The notes: generated by a model not told the origin, from the sequence alone. 64,000 bases of DNA from Hyphomonadaceae bacterium (GCA_027485145.1 JAIXRO010000141.1:1-64000), one strand, 5' to 3'. Counted from the stretch's first letter, positions 9,004-17,739 are shown. A program made the numbers and translations.

Positions 9004-10176
9004 ATGGCAAATACTTTATATCCGCTTGTCATGACCGCGCCGCCTCGCTCCGACAAATCGGAAGCCTACAGCTTCCCGGCCGATACAGCCCTTCCCGGAT
9101 GGCTGGAAAGCCTGCCGGCTGCCTGGCAGCCGTATGCGATGCTGGCGCGTCTCGACCGGCCTGTCGGCATCTGGCTGCTGTTCATTCCCTGCATCATTGG
9201 TCTCGTGTTCCAACGTCTGTCCGGCGGTCTGTTCCTCGCCGATCTCGGCTGGGCCGCCCTGTTCTTTATCGGCGCGGTCGCGATGCGCGGCGCAGGCTGC
9301 ACCTGGAACGACATCACCGACCGCGACTTCGACGCAAAGGTCGCCCGCACGGCGCAGCGGCCCATCCCGTCCGGCGCCGTGTCGGTGCGCGACGCCTACA
9401 TGTTCCTCCTGGCGCAGCTGGGCGCGGCGTTTGTCGTGTGGCTGCTGCTGCCGGGTGACGCAAAGCTGACCGCCCTGCTCGCGCTGCCGCTGGTGGCCAT
9501 CTACCCCTTTACGAAGCGCGTGACGTGGTGGCCGCAGGCTTGGCTGGGCCTGACCTTTAACTGGGGCGTGCTCGTCGGCGCCGCGACCGCAAGCCTGATC
9601 ACAGGCCCGGTCTACCTTCTGTACTTCGGCCTCGTGCTCTGGACCGTGGCCTATGACACCATCTACGCCCTGCAGGACCGCGAGGATGACGCGCTGATCG
9701 GCGTACGCTCCACGGCGCGCCTGTTCGGCAAGCGCGCAGCGCTGATCGCCTTCTGCTTCCACCTCGGCGCCGCGGCGCTGATCGCGCTGGCGGCATGGTT
9801 CAACGATGCCGGCCGCATCGGCGCGCTGGCGGCGCTCGGCTTCCTCGCGCATGGCGCATGGCAGACCATGCGGCTCAAGGCGTCGGGCGAGCAGGCGGCG
9901 CTGGCCGTGTTCAAGTCCAACGTGTGGGCCGGCGCGATCGTTGCGACCGGCTTCCTGATCGCGGCGCTGATTCCGGAGCGGGCACCCAAGACCATCTTCG
10001 CACAGTCCGAACTCGTGCCGCCCGTTCGTTCGGAAAGCGTGGACCTGCCCTTCGGCCTTGAACTGCGCCGCAAACCAGCGCCGAAACCAGACGTGTGGTT
10101 GGCAAGGGATATCCGCCGCGCCATGGAAATCCGGGGCCTTGCGCCCGACGCAAGGGAAACAACGCCGGAACGGTGA
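9004..10176 (+). CDS. ubiA: 4-hydroxybenzoate polyprenyltransferase with C-terminal extension
   Basis: This membrane prenyltransferase attaches the polyprenyl tail to 4-hydroxybenzoate in ubiquinone synthesis. Both Mg-pyrophosphate motifs are present: NDITDRDFD at about residues 101-109 and DREDD at about 225-229. Eight or nine membrane helices surround them. The protein has 390 residues against the usual 290-320: about 60 residues after the last helix (from ALIPERAPK) form a hydrophilic, Arg/Pro-rich cytosolic tail with no recognised domain. The desaturase gene starts 31 bases later, so the plus-strand genes to 13015 are probably one operon. Confidence 0.93.
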   Translation: MANTLYPLVMTAPPRSDKSEAYSFPADTALPGWLESLPAAWQPYAMLARLDRPVGIWLLFIPCIIGLVFQRLSGGLFLADLGWAALFFIGAVAMRGAGCTWNDITDRDFDAKVARTAQRPIPSGAVSVRDAYMFLLAQLGAAFVVWLLLPGDAKLTALLALPLVAIYPFTKRVTWWPQAWLGLTFNWGVLVGAATASLITGPVYLLYFGLVLWTVAYDTIYALQDREDDALIGVRSTARLFGKRAALIAFCFHLGAAALIALAAWFNDAGRIGALAALGFLAHGAWQTMRLKASGEQAALAVFKSNVWAGAIVATGFLIAALIPERAPKTIFAQSELVPPVRSESVDLPFGLELRRKPAPKPDVWLARDIRRAMEIRGLAPDARETTPER

Positions 10177-10207
10177 CGGGCGCGTCAGCTTGGCCTATAT
10201 TGACTCT

Positions 10208-11173
10208 ATGCCCTCTGCCGCCCGTATCCGTCCGCTCGACCTCTTCACCCGCGACGACTGGGAGCGCCTGTCGGCGCGCAACAGCTGGATGGGCCCGCTT
10301 CTGGTCGTGCATGCCTGGGGGATCATCGCGGCGGCGATGGCGCTGTCGATCTGGTCGCTCTGGTTCCTGCCGGTCTCTATCATGCTGATCGGCGCGCGCC
10401 AACTCGGGCTCACGATCCTGATGCACGACGCGGCGCATGGCGCGCTGCACCCGAATGCGAAGGTGAATGACTTTGTAGGCCACTGGCTCGCCGGCGCGCC
10501 GATGGGCGGGCACCTGAAGGCCTACCGGCAGTATCATCTGACGCATCACAAATATGCGCAGCAGGCGGAAGACCCTGATCTCATCCTCTCGAAACCCTTC
10601 CCCGTGACGCGCACATCGCTTCGCCGCAAGATCATCCGCGACCTGACGGGCCAGACCTTCTTCAAGCAGCGCTCGAACCAGTTTGCGAACGCGTTCGGCA
10701 TCGGGATCAAGAAGGGCCCGGGCGCAGAGAACCGCTCGCAGTCGGCGCGCGAGGCGGTGATCCCGATGATCATCACGAATCTCGCGATCTTCAGTGTACT
10801 GACCGTTTTGGGTTATTGGTGGGCCTACTTTGTTCTCTGGCTGCTTCCGATGGCGACCTGGATGATGATGATCACGCGGCTGCGGAACATCGGCGAACAT
10901 GCCGTGGTGCCCGACAACAACGACCCCATGCGCCACGCGCGCACGACGCTGGCGAACCCGCTCGAAGGCCTCCTGCTCGCGCCCTATTGGGTGAACTATC
11001 ACTGCGAGCACCACATGTTCATGCACGTGCCCTGCTACCGCCTTGGCATCATTCACCGGGCGCTGGCGGCCAAGGGCGTCACCGCGCGCATGGAAGTGCA
11101 GCGCGGATATCTCAAGGTGCTGGCGATGGCGACCTCGAAGTCCGAAACACCCAAGGCGCTGGCCGCCGCATGA
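10208..11173 (+). CDS. Membrane fatty acid desaturase
   Basis: This is a di-iron membrane desaturase or hydroxylase acting on an acyl or lipid chain. The three histidine boxes are visible: HDAAH at about residues 73-77, HLTHH at about 111-115 and HCEHH at about 265-269. Helices lie between them in the usual pairs. The 321-residue length fits the family. I use the ATG at 10208; no convincing Shine-Dalgarno decides between it and an in-frame TTG at about 10190. Its stop overlaps the DUF2237 start (ATGA), implying translational coupling. The exact substrate is unknown; a lipid of the envelope is likely. Confidence 0.85.
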   Translation: MPSAARIRPLDLFTRDDWERLSARNSWMGPLLVVHAWGIIAAAMALSIWSLWFLPVSIMLIGARQLGLTILMHDAAHGALHPNAKVNDFVGHWLAGAPMGGHLKAYRQYHLTHHKYAQQAEDPDLILSKPFPVTRTSLRRKIIRDLTGQTFFKQRSNQFANAFGIGIKKGPGAENRSQSAREAVIPMIITNLAIFSVLTVLGYWWAYFVLWLLPMATWMMMITRLRNIGEHAVVPDNNDPMRHARTTLANPLEGLLLAPYWVNYHCEHHMFMHVPCYRLGIIHRALAAKGVTARMEVQRGYLKVLAMATSKSETPKALAAA

Positions 11174-11550
11174 GCGCGCGGAACGTTCTTGGCGGCGATC
11201 TCGAGGATTGCAGCCATGATCCGCTGACGGGCTATTTCCGAAATGGCTGTTGCGAAACCGGCCCGCAGGATACCGGCAGCCATACGGTCTGCGCGGTGAT
11301 CACCGCGGACTTCCTGCAATACAGCTACACGCGCGGAAATGACCTGATCACGCCGCGCCGGGACTATGCCTTTCCCGGCCTGAAACCGGGCGATCGGTGG
11401 TGCCTGTGCGTCAATCGCTGGCGCGAGGCGTGGGAGGCCGGATGCGCGCCGCCGGTGATCCTTGAGGCGACCCATGAAGGCGCGCTGAAGCGCGTGACGC
11501 TCGACATGCTGAAGACGCGCCGAGCGCCGTATACGGAGGAAGTACCATGA
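11170..11550 (+). CDS. DUF2237 family protein
   Basis: The 126-residue soluble protein matches DUF2237 across its length: NVLGGDLEDCSHDPLTGYFRNGCC near the N-terminus, then GSHTVCAVITADFL, FPGLKPGDRWCLC and APPVILEATHEGAL. It has several conserved cysteines (CS, CC, VCAV, CLC) that suggest a metal or redox role, which is not established. It overlaps the desaturase stop and the following DsbA-like start by four bases each, so the three genes are translated together. Confidence 0.88.
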   Translation: MSARNVLGGDLEDCSHDPLTGYFRNGCCETGPQDTGSHTVCAVITADFLQYSYTRGNDLITPRRDYAFPGLKPGDRWCLCVNRWREAWEAGCAPPVILEATHEGALKRVTLDMLKTRRAPYTEEVP

Positions 11551-12218
11551 CTGTCGTCATCGAGATGGTATCCGACATCGTCTGTCCGTGGTGCTGGCTC
11601 GGGCTGCGGCGGATCGAGGAGGCGCGAAAGCTGGCCCCGGAAGTGGACGTGCGCCTGCTGTTCCGGCCCTATGAACTCGACCCCACGATCCCGGCCGAAG
11701 GGGTAGATTACAAGGCCTATATGTCGAGCCGGGTGAGCTCGCCCGAAGGGCGCGAACGCATGGCCGCGATGCGGCAGGCGCTGGTCGATTACGGCAACGC
11801 CGAAGATATCCCCTACCGCTTCGACGCCGTGACACGCCGGCCGAACAGTTTCGATGCCCACCGCCTCGTGCGCTGGGCGCAGGGACAGGGCAAAGGCGCC
11901 GCCGCCAAGGAAGCGCTTTTCCGCGCCTATTTCAATGAGGCGCGCAATGTCGGCGATCATGCGGTGCTGGTCGATATCGCCCGCTCGATTGATCTGGACC
12001 CGGACATAGTGGCCGACCTGCTCGCCTCCGGCGCGGACACCGAATCCGTGCGCGAGGAGGCCGAAGTGTTCCGTCAGATGGGCATCTCCGGCGCGCCGAC
12101 CTACATCGCCAACCGCAAGGTCGCCGTCCAGGGCGCCGAGAGCGCCGAGAAACTGGCGCGCTTCATCCGGCATGCTGCGACCCTGCTGCCGCAGGAACGC
12201 CCAGCTGGGCAAGCGTAA
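11547..12218 (+). CDS. DsbA-family thioredoxin-fold oxidoreductase (FrnE-like)
   Basis: The 223-residue protein has a thioredoxin fold with active-site CPWC at about residues 13-16 (SDIVCPWCWLGLRRIEEA). It then has the helical insertion typical of the DSBA/2-hydroxychromene-isomerase superfamily and the cis-proline region GISGAPTYIANRK near residues 181-193. There is no signal peptide, so it works in the cytoplasm, like FrnE-type enzymes involved in polyketide or stress-related thiol chemistry. It is coupled to DUF2237 by an ATGA overlap. The substrate is unknown. Confidence 0.88.
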   Translation: MTVVIEMVSDIVCPWCWLGLRRIEEARKLAPEVDVRLLFRPYELDPTIPAEGVDYKAYMSSRVSSPEGRERMAAMRQALVDYGNAEDIPYRFDAVTRRPNSFDAHRLVRWAQGQGKGAAAKEALFRAYFNEARNVGDHAVLVDIARSIDLDPDIVADLLASGADTESVREEAEVFRQMGISGAPTYIANRKVAVQGAESAEKLARFIRHAATLLPQERPAGQA

Positions 12219-12226
12219 CGCACCAC

Positions 12227-13015
12227 ATGGATCTCGTCCGTATCCAGACCGAAGGCCGCTTCGCTGTCGTCAGCTTTGACACCGGCACCAAGGCAAATGC
12301 CCTCAGCCAGAAACTGATGCGCGAGTTGACAGAGGCCGCGCATCTCTTCGCGGGGGATCCGGCCATCTCTGCCGTGATCCTGGCGGGCCGGGCCGAAAAC
12401 TTCACGATGGGCGCGGACCTGCGCGACGCCGAAGGCGTGGACGTGCGCCGCCTCGGCCTCGCCGAGCGCCGCGTGCGCCTGCGCACCGGGCCCGCGATGT
12501 GCGAGGCCTGGGAGGCGGTCGACGCGCTGACAATCTGCGCAATCGAAGGCTGGTGCGTGGGCGGCGGCGCGGCGCTGGCGGTGTCCTGCGACCTGCGTGT
12601 CGCGTCCGAGGCGTCCACGATCTACGTGCCGGAAGTCGAGCGCGGCATGAACATGAGCTGGGGCTCGATCCCGCGCTTCGTCGCGCTCGTCGGTCCCGCG
12701 CGCGCGAAACGGATCGCGGGCCTCTGCGAAAAGGTCAGCGCCGACACCGCGCTGGGCTGGGGCCTGGTCGATCACATCGCCCCGCCCGGCGGCGCTCTGG
12801 CGAAAGCGCGCGAAGTGGCCGAGGCGGCCGCGAAACTCCCGCCCACGGCGCTGAAGATGGTGAAGCAGGACGTGAACGTGGCCGCGCTTGCATTGGCCAA
12901 GGCCACGGCGCACCGAGACCTCGAAGCCTTCGCGCTCATGCAGCAGACGGATGATTTCCGCGAAGGCGTGAAAGCGTTCTTCGAAAAGCGCGATCCGGAT
13001 TTTACCGGCGACTAG
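12227..13015 (+). CDS. Enoyl-CoA hydratase/isomerase family protein
   Basis: The 262-residue protein has the crotonase fold. The oxyanion-hole segments are FTMGADLRDAEG (about residues 62-73) and the AIEGWCVGGGAALAVSCDLRVAS block (about 105-127). At the usual catalytic position it reads VEROMN-like sequence (PEVERGMNMSWGSIPRFVALVGPARAKRI), so hydratase versus isomerase activity cannot be decided by eye. The C-terminal helix FREGVKAFFEKRDPDFTG is typical. It is the last gene of the plus-strand run beginning at ubiA, and its stop overlaps the convergent ABC transporter by four bases. Confidence 0.85.
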   Translation: MDLVRIQTEGRFAVVSFDTGTKANALSQKLMRELTEAAHLFAGDPAISAVILAGRAENFTMGADLRDAEGVDVRRLGLAERRVRLRTGPAMCEAWEAVDALTICAIEGWCVGGGAALAVSCDLRVASEASTIYVPEVERGMNMSWGSIPRFVALVGPARAKRIAGLCEKVSADTALGWGLVDHIAPPGGALAKAREVAEAAAKLPPTALKMVKQDVNVAALALAKATAHRDLEAFALMQQTDDFREGVKAFFEKRDPDFTGD

Positions 13016-14823
13016 CTGAGCTGCAATTCCACCAGCCGCTTGTATGCGCCGCCCTGAGCCATCAGGCTTTCGTGCGTACCTTCTTCGACGGCGCGGCCAT
13101 CTTCCATCACGATGATGCGGTCCGCCGCCCGCACGGTGGAGAGGCGATGAGCAATGACGAGAACCGTCCGCCCACGGGCAAATCCGGTGAGCGCGTCCTG
13201 AACCTTGGCTTCGCTTTCGGCATCGAGCGCGGAGGTCGCCTCGTCCAGCAGCAGGATCGGCGCGCCGCGCAGGATGGCGCGAGCGAGCGCGATGCGCTGG
13301 CGCTGGCCGCCCGACAGGCTGCGCCCGAGTTCTCCGGCCGGCGCGTCATAGCCTCCGGGCAGCGCGAGGATGAACTCATGCGCGTTGGCGGCGCGGGCCG
13401 CGGCCTCAATCTCATTCGTGGACGCACCAATCCGCCCGAGTGCAATATTGTTGGATATGCTATCGTCAAACAGCGCCGCATCCTGCGCGACCAGCGCTAT
13501 CTGCTGGCGCAGGCTGGCGCCCGTCACGTCACGGATGTTCAAGGTATCGAGCCGGATGTCACCGGACGAGGCATCATAGAGGCGCATCAACAGATTAAAG
13601 ACGGTCGATTTGCCCGCGCCGGACGCACCGACGAAAGCCACCGTCTCGCCAGGCCGCGCGGAGAAGGTCAGGCCTTTCAGCGCCTCGCCGCCGTCCGGAT
13701 AGGCAAAGCGGACATCGCGAAATTCGACGTCGCCCCGGGCGCTCTCGAGCTTGAGCGCGCCCGGCTTGTCCGCGACCACGGGGCGCGCATCAACAATTTC
13801 GTACACCCGGTCAGCGGCAGCGGCGCCTTCCTGCGCGACGGCGCTGATCGAGCCGAGGGCGCGCACTTCCGGCGCGGCGACGGCGACTGCGCCGATGACC
13901 CCCAGCAGGTCGCCCAGCGTGTTCTCGCCCTGCGAGATGCGCCAGGCGACAAAGCCCAGCAGCGCGGCGAGCGCGAGGCCGCCGAACACTTCGAGCACGG
14001 GATCGACGCCCGCGCGCTTTGACAGCACCTTGAGGAAAAGCCGGGAGCGTTCAGCGAAGCCGCGCCGCGCGCGGTCTTTCTGCCAGCCTTCGAGACCATA
14101 AGCCTTGACGACGCGGGCGGACTGGAAGCCTTCCGACAGCAGCGAGGTGATCTCGCCTGTCTGCTCGGCGGCTTTCTTGGCGCGCTTGCGCACAGAATTG
14201 CCGAGGGAGACGACCGGCCCGAGCGCCAGCGGGTAGACGACCGCGATGATCAGCGCGAGCTGCCAGTCCTTCCAGAACAGCCAGGCCAGCACGCCCAGCA
14301 CGGTGGCAAGGCTCTTGGTGAAGTTGTTGGCAAAACGCAGCGCCGCTTCGCGGATCGAGAGCACATCGCTGATGAAGCGCGAGACGAAATTGCCGGAGGC
14401 ATCCGCCGCGATGCGTGCATAGTCTCCGTCCGTGAGCGCATCATACTGGACCGTCTGCACACTGACGAGGCCGCGCTGGACGCCGGTATTGTTCAGCAAC
14501 GTCATGCCGTACATCGACAGCGAGCGCGCGACGGTCAACCCGATGATGGCGATGATGCCCGTCCAGATCCATCCGGCCGGCGCCCCGCCGCCCTCGCCCG
14601 TCATCTGGGACTGAAGGGAATTACCGACATAATCGAGCACGGCGACATAGCCGATGCCCCACAGTGCGGTGAGCAGGGCCAACGCCGTGCCCCCGATGAA
14701 CCAGGCTTTCTGCGGCCAGAAGTGCGCCTTGAACAGCCGCCAGAGCGACCGTTGCGGCGCAGGCTGGGCGGGCTCAGACGTTATGGGTGTCTCCCGTCGC
14801 GGGGTCGAGCAGACGGTGCGCAT
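13012..14823 (-). CDS. MsbA-like lipid/multidrug ABC exporter (fused membrane and ATPase domains)
   Basis: The product of about 603 residues has six membrane helices followed by one ATP-binding domain, the half-transporter layout that works as a homodimer. Visible motifs are Walker A GASGAGKST, signature LSGGQRQRIALARA, Walker B ILLLDEATSALD and the H-loop IAHRLSTVRAADR. The gene follows pmbA and the phosphatase/DUF4170 gene, which in other alphaproteobacteria is a lipid A/envelope cluster, so a lipid A flippase role is inferred. Its start is uncertain: the ATG at 14823 gives a 50-base overlap with the upstream gene and lacks a clear Shine-Dalgarno, but no later ATG/GTG/TTG precedes the conserved sequence. 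Confidence 0.88.
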   Translation of the reverse strand: MRTVCSTPRRETPITSEPAQPAPQRSLWRLFKAHFWPQKAWFIGGTALALLTALWGIGYVAVLDYVGNSLQSQMTGEGGGAPAGWIWTGIIAIIGLTVARSLSMYGMTLLNNTGVQRGLVSVQTVQYDALTDGDYARIAADASGNFVSRFISDVLSIREAALRFANNFTKSLATVLGVLAWLFWKDWQLALIIAVVYPLALGPVVSLGNSVRKRAKKAAEQTGEITSLLSEGFQSARVVKAYGLEGWQKDRARRGFAERSRLFLKVLSKRAGVDPVLEVFGGLALAALLGFVAWRISQGENTLGDLLGVIGAVAVAAPEVRALGSISAVAQEGAAAADRVYEIVDARPVVADKPGALKLESARGDVEFRDVRFAYPDGGEALKGLTFSARPGETVAFVGASGAGKSTVFNLLMRLYDASSGDIRLDTLNIRDVTGASLRQQIALVAQDAALFDDSISNNIALGRIGASTNEIEAAARAANAHEFILALPGGYDAPAGELGRSLSGGQRQRIALARAILRGAPILLLDEATSALDAESEAKVQDALTGFARGRTVLVIAHRLSTVRAADRIIVMEDGRAVEEGTHESLMAQGGAYKRLVELQLS

Positions 14824-15895
14824 GCAGGATGAAGTAGCGCGTCTCGGCATGGTCCACGGTACGTTGGGCGGCCGCTTTCCAGGCATCGTACGCGTCCTGG
14901 TAGTTCGGGAATGCGCCGACGAAATCGATCTTGCTCAGATCCTCGAATTCGACGCCGGTCACGTCCTTCAGTTCCCCGCCAAATACGATGTGCAGGAGTT
15001 GCTTGCCGGTCTTGTCCTTGCTGGCCATCTTGCGGGGCTCCGTCTTTTCAGGCGCGGCTTTGACCGCAGCCCGCGCTTGGGGGTCGGGGATAGGCACATA
15101 TTCCGTGCGGCGCACTAACAAAGGATGGAGGGCGTTTCCAGAGGCGAGGATACTGCGCTGGGCGGGAATGGCCTGATTGAACACGAGGCGCTCGCCGGCA
15201 TGGGTGGTCGCCTGCCCGCCCGCCTCGGTCACGAGCACGGCGCCGGCGGCAAGGTCCCAATCCGCCTTTTCCGCCAGCACGAGCACCGCGTCCCACTCGC
15301 CGGCGGCGACCAGGGCGAGGCGCAGCAGCGTCGAATTCGGCTTTGGCCGGGCAAGGTGCACATCCGGCCAAGGCTCGCGCCAGCTGGGATGGGTGACAAG
15401 ACCCTCATTGGTGATCAGCCGGGTTCCCGCTTCAACCGCGCGCGTCGAGGTGCGCAGGATTTCGCCATTGCGCCGGGCGCCTTCCCCGCGCCGCGCCTGG
15501 TAGAACTGGCCGAGCGCCGGCGCATAGATGACGCCCGCGACAGCCTCGCCGTCCTCCACGATGGCAAGGCCGATGCACCAATCCGGATCGCCGCGCATGT
15601 AGGCCTTGGTGCCGTCGATCGGATCGACCACCCACACGCGCGATTTCTGCCGCGCCGCCGGATCGTCCAGCGTTTCTTCCGACAGCCAGCCATACTCCGG
15701 CCGCGCGGTCTTCAAGGCGGCCGCGCAAAGACGGTTCACCGCAAGATCGGCCTCCGTGACGGGACTGCCGCCGGTCTTGTTCCAGGCTTCCGCGCCGCCC
15801 TTGTGAAGGTAGGACATCGCAAGGTCGCCGGCGTCCTGCGCAAGCCGGCACAGCGTGATCACGTCTTCTTCAAGCGTGCGCTCAGCTGCCGGCAA
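14774..15895 (-). CDS. Inositol-monophosphatase-family phosphatase fused to a DUF4170 domain
   Basis: Residues 1 to about 265 form a Mg-dependent phosphatase of the CysQ/SuhB type, with EADLAVN, WLSEE, the metal-binding WVVDPIDGTKAYMRG and WDLAAGAVLVTEAGG. Such enzymes hydrolyse 3'-phosphoadenosine 5'-phosphate or inositol phosphates. From about residue 289 a second domain (LLHIVFGGELKD to YFILHAHRLLDP) matches DUF4170, normally a separate small gene beside this one. The reading frame is continuous across the junction. An internal ATG at 15030 has GGAG 9 bases upstream, so DUF4170 may also be made alone. The TTG start (GAGGA, 8-base spacer) overlaps the pmbA stop; GTG 33 bases later is an alternative. 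Confidence 0.88.
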   Translation of the reverse strand: MPAAERTLEEDVITLCRLAQDAGDLAMSYLHKGGAEAWNKTGGSPVTEADLAVNRLCAAALKTARPEYGWLSEETLDDPAARQKSRVWVVDPIDGTKAYMRGDPDWCIGLAIVEDGEAVAGVIYAPALGQFYQARRGEGARRNGEILRTSTRAVEAGTRLITNEGLVTHPSWREPWPDVHLARPKPNSTLLRLALVAAGEWDAVLVLAEKADWDLAAGAVLVTEAGGQATTHAGERLVFNQAIPAQRSILASGNALHPLLVRRTEYVPIPDPQARAAVKAAPEKTEPRKMASKDKTGKQLLHIVFGGELKDVTGVEFEDLSKIDFVGAFPNYQDAYDAWKAAAQRTVDHAETRYFILHAHRLLDPATGDTHNV

Positions 15896-17228
15896 GGTTC
15901 ATGTCCTCGATGAGGATCGACGGCGCATCGCGCGTACTGCGAAGTTCAAGGTCAGAGGCCGGAACAAGGCGCGCGAACATCGATGGCAAGTCGCCCGCTA
16001 CGGTGACTTCCGAAACCGGATAGGCGATCTCGCCATCCTCGAACCAGAAGCCTGCGACGCCGACGGAATAGTCACCATTGTTCGGGTTGATCGACGGGCC
16101 GAACATGTCCGTGACCAGAAGACCCTTGCCCACCGACTTGGCGAGCGCGCCGGGCGACTGGGTGCCGGGACGAAGATACACGTTCGAGGTGGACACGCCC
16201 GGCGGATCGCCGAAGCCGAGACCGGCAAACCCGTTCGGGGTGAGGCCCAGCTGGCGGGCGGTTGCCGTGTTCAGCAGCCAGCGCGTGAGGCGCCCATCCT
16301 CGATGAGGTGCGCTTCGGCAACGGCGAGGCCTTCCCCGTCATGCGACCGGCTGCCCATGCCGAGCGGGCGGTGCGGGTCGTCGGTCAGGTAGATGCCCTT
16401 GGCGAACACCTGCGCGCCCATCTTGTCCTTCAGGAAGCTGACTCCGCGCGCGACGGACGGTCCCGAAATCGCACCGAGCAGCGCGCCGATCAGGCTGTCC
16501 GACACGCGCCGGTCAAAGATCACGGCTGCTTTCTGGGTTTCGACCTTGCGGGCGCCGAGTCGCGCGATGGTGCGCTCACCGGCTGTCTTGCCGATCTCCT
16601 CCGCAGACGGACGGTCCTTGGAATGGCGCACGGACCAGCTGTCATAGTCGCGCTCCATCTGCCCGTCCTTCTCCGCGACGGCGGCGAGACCCAGACTGGT
16701 GGACGTGCCGGTTTTCCAGGCGCGGAAGCCGTTGGTGGCCGCCACCCAGCGCTCGGACCGGTTCCAGGATGCGCCGCAACCGGCCACCGTCTTGATGCCG
16801 GGCACAGCCAGAGCAGCCGCTTCGGCAGCCAGCGCCTCGCGTTCGAGCACATCGGCCGGCACTTCCGGCTCGCCGGACAGGTCCAGGTCGAGCACGCCCG
16901 TTGCCAGCTGCTCCGGCGATGGCAGGCCGCAATACTTGTCCTCGGGCACGGCGCGCGCCATCGCTACGCAGCGTTCGGTCAGCGCCTTGAGGCCGTCAGG
17001 CGAGAGGTCTGCGCCGGACACGTGCGCCTGCCGCTGGCCGAAGAAGCACCGAAGCGCGACGCTGGCGCTTTCTTCGCGCTCGATGCTTTCGAGCTTGCCG
17101 TCGCGCACGGAGACACTGACGCCGTCCGCCACCCCGATCCGGGCATCGGCGGCGCTTGCGCCCGCCTTGAGGCAGTTATCGAGCAATCCGGCGAGAAGCT
17201 CCGCCGGCGAAACATTAAATCCAGTCAT
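15882..17228 (-). CDS. pmbA: PmbA/TldE, non-catalytic partner of TldD
   Basis: The 448-residue protein is the TldE/PmbA half of the TldD-TldE protease. It has the family fold but no HExxxH, as expected, since the zinc site resides in TldD. Recognisable segments are SVSVRDGKLESIEREES, VLEREALAAEAAALAVPGIKTV, FDRRVSDSLIGALLGAISG, GLGFGDPPGVSTSNVYLRPG and the C-terminal NGDYSVGVAGFWFEDGEIAYPVSEVTVAG. It opens the minus-strand run with the phosphatase/DUF4170 and ABC transporter genes, overlapping the next start by 14 bases. The catalytic partner is at 1432-2835. Confidence 0.95.
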   Translation of the reverse strand: MTGFNVSPAELLAGLLDNCLKAGASAADARIGVADGVSVSVRDGKLESIEREESASVALRCFFGQRQAHVSGADLSPDGLKALTERCVAMARAVPEDKYCGLPSPEQLATGVLDLDLSGEPEVPADVLEREALAAEAAALAVPGIKTVAGCGASWNRSERWVAATNGFRAWKTGTSTSLGLAAVAEKDGQMERDYDSWSVRHSKDRPSAEEIGKTAGERTIARLGARKVETQKAAVIFDRRVSDSLIGALLGAISGPSVARGVSFLKDKMGAQVFAKGIYLTDDPHRPLGMGSRSHDGEGLAVAEAHLIEDGRLTRWLLNTATARQLGLTPNGFAGLGFGDPPGVSTSNVYLRPGTQSPGALAKSVGKGLLVTDMFGPSINPNNGDYSVGVAGFWFEDGEIAYPVSEVTVAGDLPSMFARLVPASDLELRSTRDAPSILIEDMNLAGS

Positions 17229-17273
17229 CTTCGCTAGATGGACCGCACCGCGGCCCCGTGCAACAGGCCTGCG

Positions 17274-17660
17274 TCAGACGACCGCCACGTAGATCACGGC
17301 TGCGCCGATACCCAGCATTCCCAGCCATGTCAGGATCATGCCGAACTGGCGGGCCCAGAGCGCCGTGGTGGACAATCCAAAGGCGTGCAGCACCCGGCCC
17401 AGGGTAAAGACGCCGCCAAGCCCGTGAATGGCCCAGACCGGCACCGGAAACTGCGACAGGACGAACAGGCCCAGCATACAGGCCGGAATATACTCGGCGG
17501 CATTGCCATGCGCGCGCATGCGCAGCTCGAGATCGCTGTCACCGCCCGAACCAAGGGACACCTTGGTGCGCATCCGGCTGCCGACAACGCGGAAGGACAG
17601 GAAGAAGAGGAGCAGGATATTGACGCCGATATACAGCGCGGCAGCGGAAACGGCGGTCAC
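17274..17660 (-). CDS. MAPEG-family membrane protein
   Basis: The 128-residue protein has four membrane helices and the MAPEG (membrane-associated eicosanoid/glutathione metabolism) pattern: SFRVVGSRMRTKVSLGSGGDSDLELRMRAHGNAAEYIP, then LGRVLHAFGLS. The family includes glutathione transferases; the bacterial role is undefined. The GTG start at 17660 is decided by GGAGG 8 bases upstream. That ribosome site begins almost directly after the T-run of a strong terminator (17676-17705), leaving no room for a separate promoter between them. Confidence 0.88.
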   Translation of the reverse strand: MTAVSAAALYIGVNILLLFFLSFRVVGSRMRTKVSLGSGGDSDLELRMRAHGNAAEYIPACMLGLFVLSQFPVPVWAIHGLGGVFTLGRVLHAFGLSTTALWARQFGMILTWLGMLGIGAAVIYVAVV

Positions 17661-17675
17661 GGGAAACTCCTCCAG

Positions 17676-17705
17676 AAAAAGGCCGCCGGATCGATCCGGC
17701 GGCCT
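17676..17705 (-). terminator. Strong rho-independent terminator between the 91-aa membrane gene and the MAPEG gene
   Basis: Positions 17680-17705 are a perfect 26-base palindrome (arms beginning AGGCCGCCGG), followed on the minus strand by TTTTT at 17680-17676. It lies 34 bases after the stop of the 17740-18015 gene. The MAPEG ribosome site follows within a few bases, so MAPEG expression would need read-through or antitermination, or a promoter overlapping the hairpin. Confidence 0.85.
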
Positions 17706-17739
17706 CAATATTTGTCCGTATTGCCTCTCTCGAAGCAGC

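Noticed and set aside
15882-17228. Absent HExxxH in PmbA, as a sign of a lost active site
   Set aside because: TldE/PmbA proteins lack the zinc motif by nature; TldD supplies it.
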